From a virus, in IMG/VR virus record IMGVR_UViG_3300037487_000559, positions 1 through 28,539 of that record: a stretch of 28,539 nucleotides of DNA. One strand, given 5' to 3'. The position numbers were made by a program, and so were the translations under genes. The notes under the pieces were generated by a model. That model saw only the letters and a program-made list of their open reading frames with translations. It had not been told where the DNA came from and did not search any database. How positions within the stretch are numbered: the first letter of the stretch is position 1; each line of letters begins with the position of its first letter. Shown piece by piece: positions 1 through 6,475 of the stretch.

Positions 1-108
1 CTCGCCTGACCAGATGGTCAGCGCCCTGGGCGCGGCTCTCGCCTGACCAGATGGTCAGCGCCATGGGCGCGGCTCTCGCCTGACCAGATGGTCAGCGCCC
101 TGGGCGCG
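1..108. repeat. 37-bp tandem repeat array, three copies, two dyads per unit
   Basis: Three head-to-tail copies start at 1, 38 and 75 and are nearly identical; copy 2 differs by one base in its second dyad (ATG for CTG at 63-65) and copy 3 loses identity after about 108. Each unit holds a 7-bp inverted repeat, CTGACCA-GA-TGGTCAG (6-21 in copy 1), abutting a 5-bp one, GCGCC-CTG-GGCGC (21-33). The array may continue left of the window. It lies just upstream of two putative DNA-binding proteins and the terminase genes, so a protein-binding, packaging or partition site is possible. That role is inferred from position only. The 110-204 stretch that follows holds no gene I can support. Confidence 0.85.
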
Positions 109-204
109 ACGCATGACGGCATACCATTTCAGCGACACCGAACGCGGGCCTGGCTTCCAGCCCCTCCAAACATCCCGGCCACTCATCAAACTTTCTAATA
201 CACC

Positions 205-233
205 TTGACCTAACGCACTATGACATCTATAGT
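205..233 (+). promoter_or_regulatory. sigma70-like promoter for the 265 gene
   Basis: TTGACC at 205-210 and TATAGT at 228-233 are separated by exactly 17 bp, matching the bacterial consensus at 5 of 6 positions in each box. Transcription would start near 240. This decides the start of the next gene: the ATG at 220 would lie upstream of the transcript, while the ATG at 265 would have a leader of about 25 nt. Confidence 0.6.
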
Positions 234-264
234 AAATGCTCATAACAGCTACTGGAACAATGAA

Positions 265-642
265 ATGTCAACTCTGCTCACCATCCGCCCGTATGACGAA
301 GACCTGTCGCGCATCAGAGGCAACCTGAATATCTCTGCGACTGTTCGCAAGGCTTTGATGAACGTCGAAAAAGACCTACCAGCAGCCGTGCAGTCGGCCA
401 TGCAGTCGCAACCGCCCGAGTTCCCTGACCAACTGGCCATGAGCACTGTGACTGTGAATCAGGGGTGCATCGATAATTTAAACGCTGCTGCGCTAAAGAC
501 CGGGTTGCCGAAGGATGCGATTGTCAGGCTCCTGTTGCGGCGCGTTGCTAAGATCATGCCTGCGATGAGAACACTATTGGATGTACCTGCAATGGGTAGC
601 GATATTGCTACAGTACAAAATCCTGACAATCCAATAACCTAA
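265..642 (+). CDS. Putative ribbon-helix-helix DNA-binding protein
   Basis: This 125-residue protein is not one I recognise by name. Residues about 60-95 (STVTVNQ, then an amphipathic helix, a LPKD turn and a basic helix ending LLLRRVAK) have the strand-helix-helix layout of Arc/CopG-type ribbon-helix-helix domains, which bind operators as dimers. The first 35 residues (TLLTIRP, then NLNISATVRKAL) vaguely repeat this pattern. I chose the ATG at 265 because a good promoter at 205-233 would start RNA near 240, and GGA precedes this ATG at a normal distance; an in-frame ATG at 220 has no Shine-Dalgarno. Lying between a dyad-rich repeat array and the terminase genes, it could be a regulator or could bind the repeats. 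That function is inferred. Confidence 0.55.
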   Translation: MSTLLTIRPYDEDLSRIRGNLNISATVRKALMNVEKDLPAAVQSAMQSQPPEFPDQLAMSTVTVNQGCIDNLNAAALKTGLPKDAIVRLLLRRVAKIMPAMRTLLDVPAMGSDIATVQNPDNPIT

Positions 643-692
643 CCAAACCCATATTACTTTAGCTATACTAAAAAAAATCTAAGGGAAATCAC

Positions 693-1760
693 ATGAAACT
701 AACTAATCCGCATGATCTAGTCCAAGTCGCCTTCTACCATATCGGGAGTTATGAGAAGGTGGCTGAACTCACAGGTACTAAGCTGAGCACCGTCAAGCAG
801 TGGCGGTACAGTCACAACATACCGGGTGAGCACATTGGTGTGATTGCTCAAGCGGCCAAGCTCAATGCATTTGAGCTATACGGCTACGTCAAGTCGAACA
901 AGAATCTGTCTCCGCAGAACCAGAAGCGACCCTATGCCATCCTTGATGCGCTCTTCAACGGTACACCCACCGGCTTGCCACCGCGTACCGAGGCCATTCT
1001 GAGAAAGCGCTACCCGAAGGACAAGATCGAATTGCTCCGCTCGGTGTTCCAACGCTTGCAGCAGCGCTTCGAGTCTCAGGCTGAGTACACTTGTGCCATT
1101 GATACCAGTGCCCAGATGCTTGGCATCCAGCGTGGCAGCATGTTCCGGCTGATGGGTCAGTTCTTTGTGGAACGGCAGAAGTTCGCGACTCAGGCCAATG
1201 AAGAAGCCGCGAAAGCGGCCACGGCCGAGCGCAGAACCCGGCAAAAGGAGTATGCACTGGCCGTGATCAGGGGAACCCTGACTGGCAAAGAGGCCGCGAA
1301 AGCGATCGGCCAGAACTATTGGCAGATGCTGCGGATTGTGGAGGCCCACCTTGTCAAATACCCAGGCTACACACCAGGCAACTTGCGTAAGAGCCCAGTC
1401 TTATTCAAAGCGGCTGTGGCCAATGAGATTGCTGCGGACACGAACAGTACCGAGCCCGGTGCCGCGCCCCTGTCCCTGAAGCTGAAGGCGCTATATGACG
1501 AGTACCATAGCGCGGCCGTGGCCTACAGGAAGCCACCCGAGATCGTCCATGCGCCATTCAAAGACAAGTTGATTGCGGTGCTGGACGGGGAGATTGATCT
1601 GGTGGCGCTCAGCAGTGCTACAAACATAAAACAGTACGCTCTGCGTGAGTTCTTCGACGGCCAGTTGGCGATGTTTGGTGTGTCTTTTAACCAGTTGGCC
1701 GCGAGTTCACTGTCACATCAGTATTTCATGGCCGAGATACTCAAGCACTGTAAAGTGTAG
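693..1760 (+). CDS. Multi-HTH DNA-binding protein, function unknown
   Basis: This 355-residue protein opens with a helix-turn-helix (residues about 18-50: GSYEKVAELTGTKLSTVKQW) of the Cro/YdaS-like kind. At least three later stretches have similar helix-turn-helix spacing: around 137-160 (TSAQMLGIQRGSMFRLMG), 190-222 (GTLTGKEAAKAIGQNYWQML) and 290-320 (GEIDLVALSSATNIKQYALR). A basic, charged segment follows residue 160. The start is supported by AAGGGAA about 8 nt upstream. A TATACT -10 box lies at 664-669, but no convincing -35 is visible. It sits just before the terminase pair. A regulator, or a protein that bridges repeated DNA sites such as the array at 1-108, would fit. Neither is shown; the family is unknown to me. 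Confidence 0.6.
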   Translation: MKLTNPHDLVQVAFYHIGSYEKVAELTGTKLSTVKQWRYSHNIPGEHIGVIAQAAKLNAFELYGYVKSNKNLSPQNQKRPYAILDALFNGTPTGLPPRTEAILRKRYPKDKIELLRSVFQRLQQRFESQAEYTCAIDTSAQMLGIQRGSMFRLMGQFFVERQKFATQANEEAAKAATAERRTRQKEYALAVIRGTLTGKEAAKAIGQNYWQMLRIVEAHLVKYPGYTPGNLRKSPVLFKAAVANEIAADTNSTEPGAAPLSLKLKALYDEYHSAAVAYRKPPEIVHAPFKDKLIAVLDGEIDLVALSSATNIKQYALREFFDGQLAMFGVSFNQLAASSLSHQYFMAEILKHCKV

Positions 1761-1772
1761 TGAAACCACTAC
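1757..1772. repeat. 6-bp inverted repeat at the stop of the 693 gene
   Basis: GTAGTG-AAAC-CACTAC spans the stop codon of the upstream gene. No T-run follows, so it is not a typical terminator. It could be an operator or a weak RNA hairpin ahead of the terminase genes. Confidence 0.35.
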
Positions 1773-1815
1773 GCTAGTAGACATTAACCTGACATATTTA
1801 CTATTAGGAAAAGCT

Positions 1816-2226
1816 ATGGATGGTCTGACAAAGAATGTGAATTTCACCACGATGGAGAAGCAGGGTGTGCCGCTGCAGCACATGAGTGTTGTAGAACTCC
1901 TTGAGTTAAAGCATCAAATTGATGGGTATTTGCCTGCTTTGAGCTTGAAAGATGTGAATTTGGAGGCTGAATTACTTCAACAATTTGCTCTGGTTAAGGA
2001 TTTACAAACAGGGGTGCTCACTGATGACATGATTCCTGCTAACCAAAAAGCGCAAGTAGCAGGCCAAGTGGCGTCAACATTACAGCAGTTGGTCAAGATG
2101 CAGACGGACTATTACAACGCTGAAAGGTTCAAAAGTGTTGAAAACATCATGATTTCGGCGTTAAAAAAGCTACCGTTGGACGCTGCCAATGAATTTTTGA
2201 AGGAGTACGAGAACCTTGGCCAATGA
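1816..2226 (+). CDS. Putative terminase small subunit
   Basis: The 136-residue protein is assigned mainly by position: its end overlaps the large terminase start by 11 nt. Its helical, charged character also fits, with a conserved-looking core (SLKDVNLEAELLQQF, then IPANQKAQVAGQVASTLQQL). Small terminase subunits recognise phage DNA and load it onto the large subunit. This core resembles sequences I associate with phage small terminases, though no classical HTH is obvious. The start at 1816 has AGGA at 1806-1809; the reading frame is open upstream to 1645, but that part overlaps the previous gene in another frame and has no ribosome site. Confidence 0.6.
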   Translation: MDGLTKNVNFTTMEKQGVPLQHMSVVELLELKHQIDGYLPALSLKDVNLEAELLQQFALVKDLQTGVLTDDMIPANQKAQVAGQVASTLQQLVKMQTDYYNAERFKSVENIMISALKKLPLDAANEFLKEYENLGQ

Positions 2227-3913
2227 TCTATTTGATAGACATGTATCAAGGCTGAAAGCGAGTCTTTCAGCGCATTCTGCGGACACAATTGTTGATTTTA
2301 TTGTTAACCACACGAAGTTAAACGGTAAACCTTTTACGTTTGAGGGTCATGAGTACCAAAAGCGTATTCTTGAAGACAAAGCCCAAAATATTGTGATTAT
2401 GAAGTCTGCGCAGATCGGTATATCCGAGATGTCCGCACGCCTTGCCCTTGCAAAATGTGCGCTGATAGATGGATTCTCCACAATTTACACATTACCCAGT
2501 GCATCGGCCGCGGCCAACTTTATGAAGACGCGGATTGATCCAATCATCACCAATTCTGAGTATTTGAAGGACTTGATTTCCTCAGAAGTGGATAACGTGG
2601 CGGTGAAACAACTTGGTAATTCGTGGTTGTATATGAGAGGGTGCCAGGTTGATAGGCAGGCGATCTCGATTCCTGCTGACTGCTTGATTACTGACGAGGT
2701 TGACAACTCAGATATTTCTGTGATGACGCTGTACAACTCGCGTCTTATCCACTCCAAATACGCGAATACTGTGGCGTTATCAACACCGACTGTTCCTGGT
2801 TATGGGATTAGTCTCATGTTCGCGCAAAGCAAGAGAAAACTTAACCTCTGCAAATGCGAGCATTGTGCAACATGGTTCGCACCTGACTATTTTGAGCACG
2901 TTGTTATCCCAGGTTTTGATGATCGACTTGATAAAGTAACAAAACTACACTTTGCAGACCCGAAATTTAGATGGGGCGAGGCATATCTTGCATGTCCGAA
3001 GTGTGGCAAACCTGCAAACCTGCAACCTGAACATCGAGAGTGGGTTGAGGAAAACCCCGATGATGCTTTTGTGAACTCAGGCTATCGAGTCACGCCATTC
3101 GACTGCCCAACGATCATCAAAATGCCCACCTTGGTCAAGTCGAGCACCGAATATGAAAGGTTTTCTGACTTCGCCAACCAAAGACTTGGTATTGCGATGG
3201 AAGATGCTGAAATTTCGCTGACTCGCGAAGACATCGTGCGCTCAATCATTACCCAGGTTCCTGAAGGTGGGTACTCGTATTGTGCAGGTATCGACGTGGG
3301 CAACACCTGCTGGATAAGCATTGGGCAAGTTTACAATGACAACTCTATTGTGGTTGTGCATGTTGAGCCTGTGCCTTTTCAGAAGATGTTTGAGAGATAC
3401 GCTGAACTTTCGGCAAAGTATCGACTGCGGAGCGCTGTGATCGACGCAGGCCCACTTAGCGAGCTTGTTTTCAGACTTCAACAAACGCACCGCAACATGT
3501 TTGCATCGGTGTATGTGCAAAGTAAGACGGTGGAGTTGTTTGTGGTGAAAGATCGCGAGGAGTCTGTGGGTAAGATGGATGTGAGGCAGGTTAATGTGCA
3601 TCGAAACAATGCGCTCAGCTTGTCTGCGGACATGGTAAAGGCAGGTTACATTCAAAAGGTCAGTGATGAGCATGACAACGTGTGGATTTCACACATGATG
3701 AGCCAAAAGCGCATTAAGCAGTTTGTGAACAACGAGCTAACGCTCAACTGGGTCAAGACGAACGGGCAGGATCACTTGCATCATTCTGTGACATACCTAC
3801 TCATTGCATCAAGGTTGCTCGGCTTGCGTAGTGGTTTCGGCGGCACCTTGCCGCTGTTCAACACCATGACGTTGAAACCTCAAGATGTTGACATGCGGGG
3901 GGTTCGTGTCTAA
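2216..3913 (+). CDS. terL: Terminase large subunit, GpA-like
   Basis: The 565-residue packaging motor combines an ATPase and a headful or cos nuclease. A Walker A-type loop lies at about 63-71 (KSAQIGISE, the GpA-type variant), Walker B at 156-161 (CLITDE) and a coupling-like motif at 189-192 (STPT). A zinc-ribbon-like pair follows (C212, C214, C217 and CPKC at 260-263), typical of lambda GpA relatives. The nuclease domain starts near 355, with candidate metal-binding aspartates in GIDVG (D360) and VIDAG (D410). The start codon is TTG at 2216, inside the small subunit gene, with AGGAG at 2201-2205. No in-frame ATG occurs before Walker A, so a rare start is forced and expression is probably coupled to the small subunit. 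Confidence 0.92.
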   Translation: MANDLFDRHVSRLKASLSAHSADTIVDFIVNHTKLNGKPFTFEGHEYQKRILEDKAQNIVIMKSAQIGISEMSARLALAKCALIDGFSTIYTLPSASAAANFMKTRIDPIITNSEYLKDLISSEVDNVAVKQLGNSWLYMRGCQVDRQAISIPADCLITDEVDNSDISVMTLYNSRLIHSKYANTVALSTPTVPGYGISLMFAQSKRKLNLCKCEHCATWFAPDYFEHVVIPGFDDRLDKVTKLHFADPKFRWGEAYLACPKCGKPANLQPEHREWVEENPDDAFVNSGYRVTPFDCPTIIKMPTLVKSSTEYERFSDFANQRLGIAMEDAEISLTREDIVRSIITQVPEGGYSYCAGIDVGNTCWISIGQVYNDNSIVVVHVEPVPFQKMFERYAELSAKYRLRSAVIDAGPLSELVFRLQQTHRNMFASVYVQSKTVELFVVKDREESVGKMDVRQVNVHRNNALSLSADMVKAGYIQKVSDEHDNVWISHMMSQKRIKQFVNNELTLNWVKTNGQDHLHHSVTYLLIASRLLGLRSGFGGTLPLFNTMTLKPQDVDMRGVRV

Positions 3914-3923
3914 TATGACGGCT

Positions 3924-3954
3924 GCGATTCGGGAGCTGGAACCTGCCGAATCGC
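3924..3954. repeat. 9-bp perfect inverted repeat after terL
   Basis: GCGATTCGG at 3924-3932 pairs with CCGAATCGC at 3946-3954 across a 13-nt loop. It begins 11 nt after the terL stop. There is no T-run, so it is not a standard terminator. Confidence 0.7.
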
Positions 3955-3985
3955 ATGTAACACATCCGAGGAGTTCTTTGAGTCA

Positions 3986-4044
3986 TTCGACATGCACGGT
4001 CGCGGGCCACCTCAGCCCCTTCCAGCGCGAACGTGCATGTCGAA
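3986..4044. repeat. Long hairpin upstream of the HNH gene
   Basis: TTCGACATGCACG (3986-3998) and CGTGCATGTCGAA (4032-4044) form a perfect 13-bp stem. After one mismatch, TCGCG (4000-4004) and CGCGA (4026-4030) extend it by 5 bp, leaving a 21-nt loop. The 3' arm ends 7 nt before the Shine-Dalgarno of the HNH gene (AGGAG at 4051-4055). Possible roles are an mRNA processing or translation-control element, or a relic of the inserted element. Confidence 0.75.
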
Positions 4045-4060
4045 GGGCTTAGGAGAATAA

Positions 4061-4696
4061 ATGCCCACATTTATTGATATTTCCGACCAGAGGTTTGGGC
4101 GGTTGGTGGTAAAAGCCGTCGCCTTTAGAGACACGCAGGGCGCACATTGGGTGTGTGATTGCGAGTGTGGTGCAACACACATTGCTCGTGGTAACACACT
4201 AAGGAGTGGTGTAACCAAGAGTTGCGGTTGTCTAAATGTGGAGATAATTACCAAGCACGGTGCAACCGTTGCCGGGATTAACGTTCCAGAATACAAAGTG
4301 TGGGACGCTATTAAGCAGCGATGTTTAAACGAAAAAGATTGTAATTTCTATAGATACGGCGGACGCGGGATCACTATCTGCGATCGCTGGAAAGACTCGT
4401 TTGAGAATTTTCTAGCTGATATGGGGCCGCGGCCGAGTCCGAAGCATTCCATCGACAGGATTGACAACGACGGAAACTACGAGCCTGAGAACTGTAGGTG
4501 GGCAACGGCTAAGGAACAGGCTGACAATCGTAGAAGCAACGTCTTCTATGCGTTCAACGGTGAAAATCTGCAACTTGAACAATGGGCTGAGCGAACTGGA
4601 ATCAAGCGCGAGACGCTTTACAGTAGGCTTCACATACGAGGCTGGTCGATCGAAAAAGCCCTGACAACGCCATCAAATAAATCTATGGTTGCATAA
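4061..4696 (+). CDS. Free-standing HNH homing endonuclease
   Basis: The 211-residue protein has the layout of phage HNH homing endonucleases. The N-terminal part has a cysteine cluster (C32, C34, C36 with C55 and C57) resembling a zinc-binding or AP2-like DNA-binding fold. The core at about 97-160 contains YRYGGRGI and then H129-SIDRIDNDGNYEPENCRWAT, the signature of the HNH nuclease family. A C-terminal segment (172-200, LEQWAERTGIKRETLYSRL) looks like a helix-turn-helix specificity domain. Such enzymes cut an allele lacking the gene and spread by repair. It sits between terL and portal and is not inside either gene, so it is intergenic. AGGAG lies at 4051-4055. Its last codons overlap a promoter-like element that would serve the portal. 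Confidence 0.88.
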   Translation: MPTFIDISDQRFGRLVVKAVAFRDTQGAHWVCDCECGATHIARGNTLRSGVTKSCGCLNVEIITKHGATVAGINVPEYKVWDAIKQRCLNEKDCNFYRYGGRGITICDRWKDSFENFLADMGPRPSPKHSIDRIDNDGNYEPENCRWATAKEQADNRRSNVFYAFNGENLQLEQWAERTGIKRETLYSRLHIRGWSIEKALTTPSNKSMVA

Positions 4697-4717
4697 AATA
4701 TAGTGATGGCGTATGGT
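4684..4717 (+). promoter_or_regulatory. Repeated promoter-like element ahead of portal
   Basis: TATGGTTGCAT (4684-4694) is followed by 17 nt and TATGGT (4712-4717). The same arrangement occurs at 21729-21762 ahead of the tail tube gene, with 27 of 34 positions identical. Read as a promoter, TTGCAT is the -35 and TATGGT the -10; the start would be near 4724 and the leader to the portal GTG about 24 nt. The first half overlaps the end of the HNH gene. Confidence 0.5.
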
Positions 4718-4747
4718 CGCGCCTAAACCCAATACCAAGGCGCTGCC

Positions 4748-6283
4748 GTGCTCGACAAATTCAAGACATTTTTCGGAGTCAGCCCAGAGGCCGCCAAGGC
4801 GCTGCCGCCGCCTGCTCCAATCAAGACGAAGAGTAAGCAAGTATCGCTACCGTCTTTCTTTACCAGTGCAACTCCGTCAAAGACCTCGGCAATACCAAGG
4901 AGCGATAATGCTCTGCTAAATGCAGACATCACGGCGCTGCGCTCTACAAGTCGCAACAGCCGGGAGGCTGTGCGGAATTTTGTCGCCGCAAGCCCAGACC
5001 TGAGCGCAGCGGTTTTTGCGTATATCAGGATGGCTGTAAGCCAAACATATACAGCAGTTGCCTATTCAAGCGATGGTCGTATCGACGTTGACGCAACGAA
5101 ACTTGTTCAACAAATACTAAGTAGGATGGAGCATGTCGGAGATTACACAGCAGGCTTCTCTCAAAACCCGTCGATCCGCTCAAGTTCTGAGAGCCTTGCT
5201 AAAGAGTTGATGCTCTACGGGTCAGCAAGCCTTGAAGTCATCTTCGACAAAGCACTCACACCAAGTAAGTTGCAGCCAATATCGGTAACGAATATCGACT
5301 TCATTGCAGACGGCCTTGGCGTCCGCCCAGTGCAGATTATCGGCAGTGAGACTCGCGATCTGGACACCCCAGCATTCATCTATACATCGCTCGATCAAGA
5401 CCTACTCTCAGCGTATTCAACATCACCGCTGGAGCCTGCGCTGCAGCCTACTCTGTTCGGTCATGAGCTACTCAACGACATTCGCCGCATTGTCCGACGT
5501 GTTTTGTTCCCACGCCTGAAGGCGGTGGTTGACGAAGATAAGTTCCGCGCCAACCTGCCGGCTGAAATCCAGTTCGACCCGGAAAAGCTGAACGAATACA
5601 TGACCTCGTTCATTCTTGACCTTGAGACTCGTCTGAACAACCTCGCGCCTGAAGAGGCATTGATCTATTTTGACACGCTCGATCTAACCCTTGAGTCTCG
5701 CGGGAATGACTCGCTGGGCGATGAGCTCAAAGTATTGCAGAGCTTGATCGACGGTAAAACTGCGTCAGGTTCAAAAGCACTTGGCGCAATACTCGGCCAC
5801 GGCGCTGCAAGCTCAAATATTGCATCTACGGAAGCTGCGCTGTTCCTGAAGAGTGTGCAAGGTGCTGTACAAGCCAAACTCAATGAGTTGTACTCCAGAG
5901 CACTTACGGTCGCCGTGCGTGTGATGGGTGTCGATGTGAGTGTCCAATTCAAGTATGCGGACATCGACTTGCGCCCTGCGGCCGAGCTCGTGGCCTTTCA
6001 TCAGACCAAGCAGGCGATGGTTCTTGAGCAGTTGAGCCTTGGCCTGATCACCGACGAAGAGGCTTCGATTCAGTTGACGGGTCATTTGCCACCTGAAGGC
6101 TACAAGCCTTTGTCTGGCACGATGTTCAAGAGCAAACAGGAAGCTCAGCCGACTGATCAGTCGAGCAACAACGGTAGCACGCTGAACCAGAACCTGAATT
6201 CCGATGCGCCGGCACAGGGTCGGGGTGGGAATACCAAGAGAAATCCGGTAAAAGCGGTTGACAATATTGTGCAAATTGCCTGA
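4748..6283 (+). CDS. Portal protein
   Basis: The 511-residue protein would form the dodecameric ring at the head vertex through which DNA enters. Evidence is position directly after terminase, size, and portal-like features: an early helical segment (NSREAVRNFVAASPDLSAAV), a middle region with SSSESLAKELMLYGSASLEV, then a long helical stem and clip region and a low-complexity polar C-terminus (from about 465, rich in Gln, Asn and Ser). The start is GTG at 4748 with AAGG 7 nt upstream; no nearby in-frame ATG matches this spacing. It probably has its own promoter (4684-4717). I cannot assign it to a particular portal subfamily. Confidence 0.8.
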   Translation: MLDKFKTFFGVSPEAAKALPPPAPIKTKSKQVSLPSFFTSATPSKTSAIPRSDNALLNADITALRSTSRNSREAVRNFVAASPDLSAAVFAYIRMAVSQTYTAVAYSSDGRIDVDATKLVQQILSRMEHVGDYTAGFSQNPSIRSSSESLAKELMLYGSASLEVIFDKALTPSKLQPISVTNIDFIADGLGVRPVQIIGSETRDLDTPAFIYTSLDQDLLSAYSTSPLEPALQPTLFGHELLNDIRRIVRRVLFPRLKAVVDEDKFRANLPAEIQFDPEKLNEYMTSFILDLETRLNNLAPEEALIYFDTLDLTLESRGNDSLGDELKVLQSLIDGKTASGSKALGAILGHGAASSNIASTEAALFLKSVQGAVQAKLNELYSRALTVAVRVMGVDVSVQFKYADIDLRPAAELVAFHQTKQAMVLEQLSLGLITDEEASIQLTGHLPPEGYKPLSGTMFKSKQEAQPTDQSSNNGSTLNQNLNSDAPAQGRGGNTKRNPVKAVDNIVQIA

Positions 6284-6301
6284 TATGGATAGAGTGTAGA
6301 T

Positions 6302-6475
6302 ATGTCAAATGTTCAAACCTTCGGCTGGTGCAGTGTTCGCGATCTGACCAATCAGTGCGCGGGCTGCGATTGGCTATTGATCCAGCACAAGCTGGCCTGC
6401 TGCGAGTTCGACAAACCCGGCTTCCCGCATGCACAGCAGTGCGAGAAGTTTGAAAAGGCTGACGAATCGGCATGA
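6302..6475 (+). CDS. 57-residue cysteine-rich protein
   Basis: This small gene has six cysteines (10, 19, 22, 33, 34, 47), with CAGC and CC pairs and nearby histidines at 29 and 43, suggesting a zinc-binding or disulfide-rich mini-protein. It has no signal peptide. Its stop overlaps the endolysin start by 4 nt (ATGA at 6472-6475), so the two are translationally coupled. A TTGACA at 6258-6263, 17 bp from a weak TGATAT (6281-6286), may be a promoter, but the leader would be only about 8 nt. I do not recognise the family. Coupling suggests a role tied to lysis or endolysin control, which is inference. Confidence 0.6.
   Translation: MSNVQTFGWCSVRDLTNQCAGCDWLLIQHKLACCEFDKPGFPHAQQCEKFEKADESA

Noticed and set aside
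1-108. CRISPR array
   Set aside because: Repeat units are contiguous, with no unique spacers, and no cas genes are present.
55-243. 62-codon minus-strand open frame over the repeat array
   Set aside because: It is produced by the repeats, has no ribosome site and no homologous pattern.
3915-4052. A 45-codon open frame starting just after terL
   Set aside because: It lacks a ribosome site and runs through both hairpins; its composition looks non-coding.
3914-4747. Group I intron around the HNH gene
   Set aside because: The gene is intergenic, terL and portal are intact, and no intron core elements were recognised.
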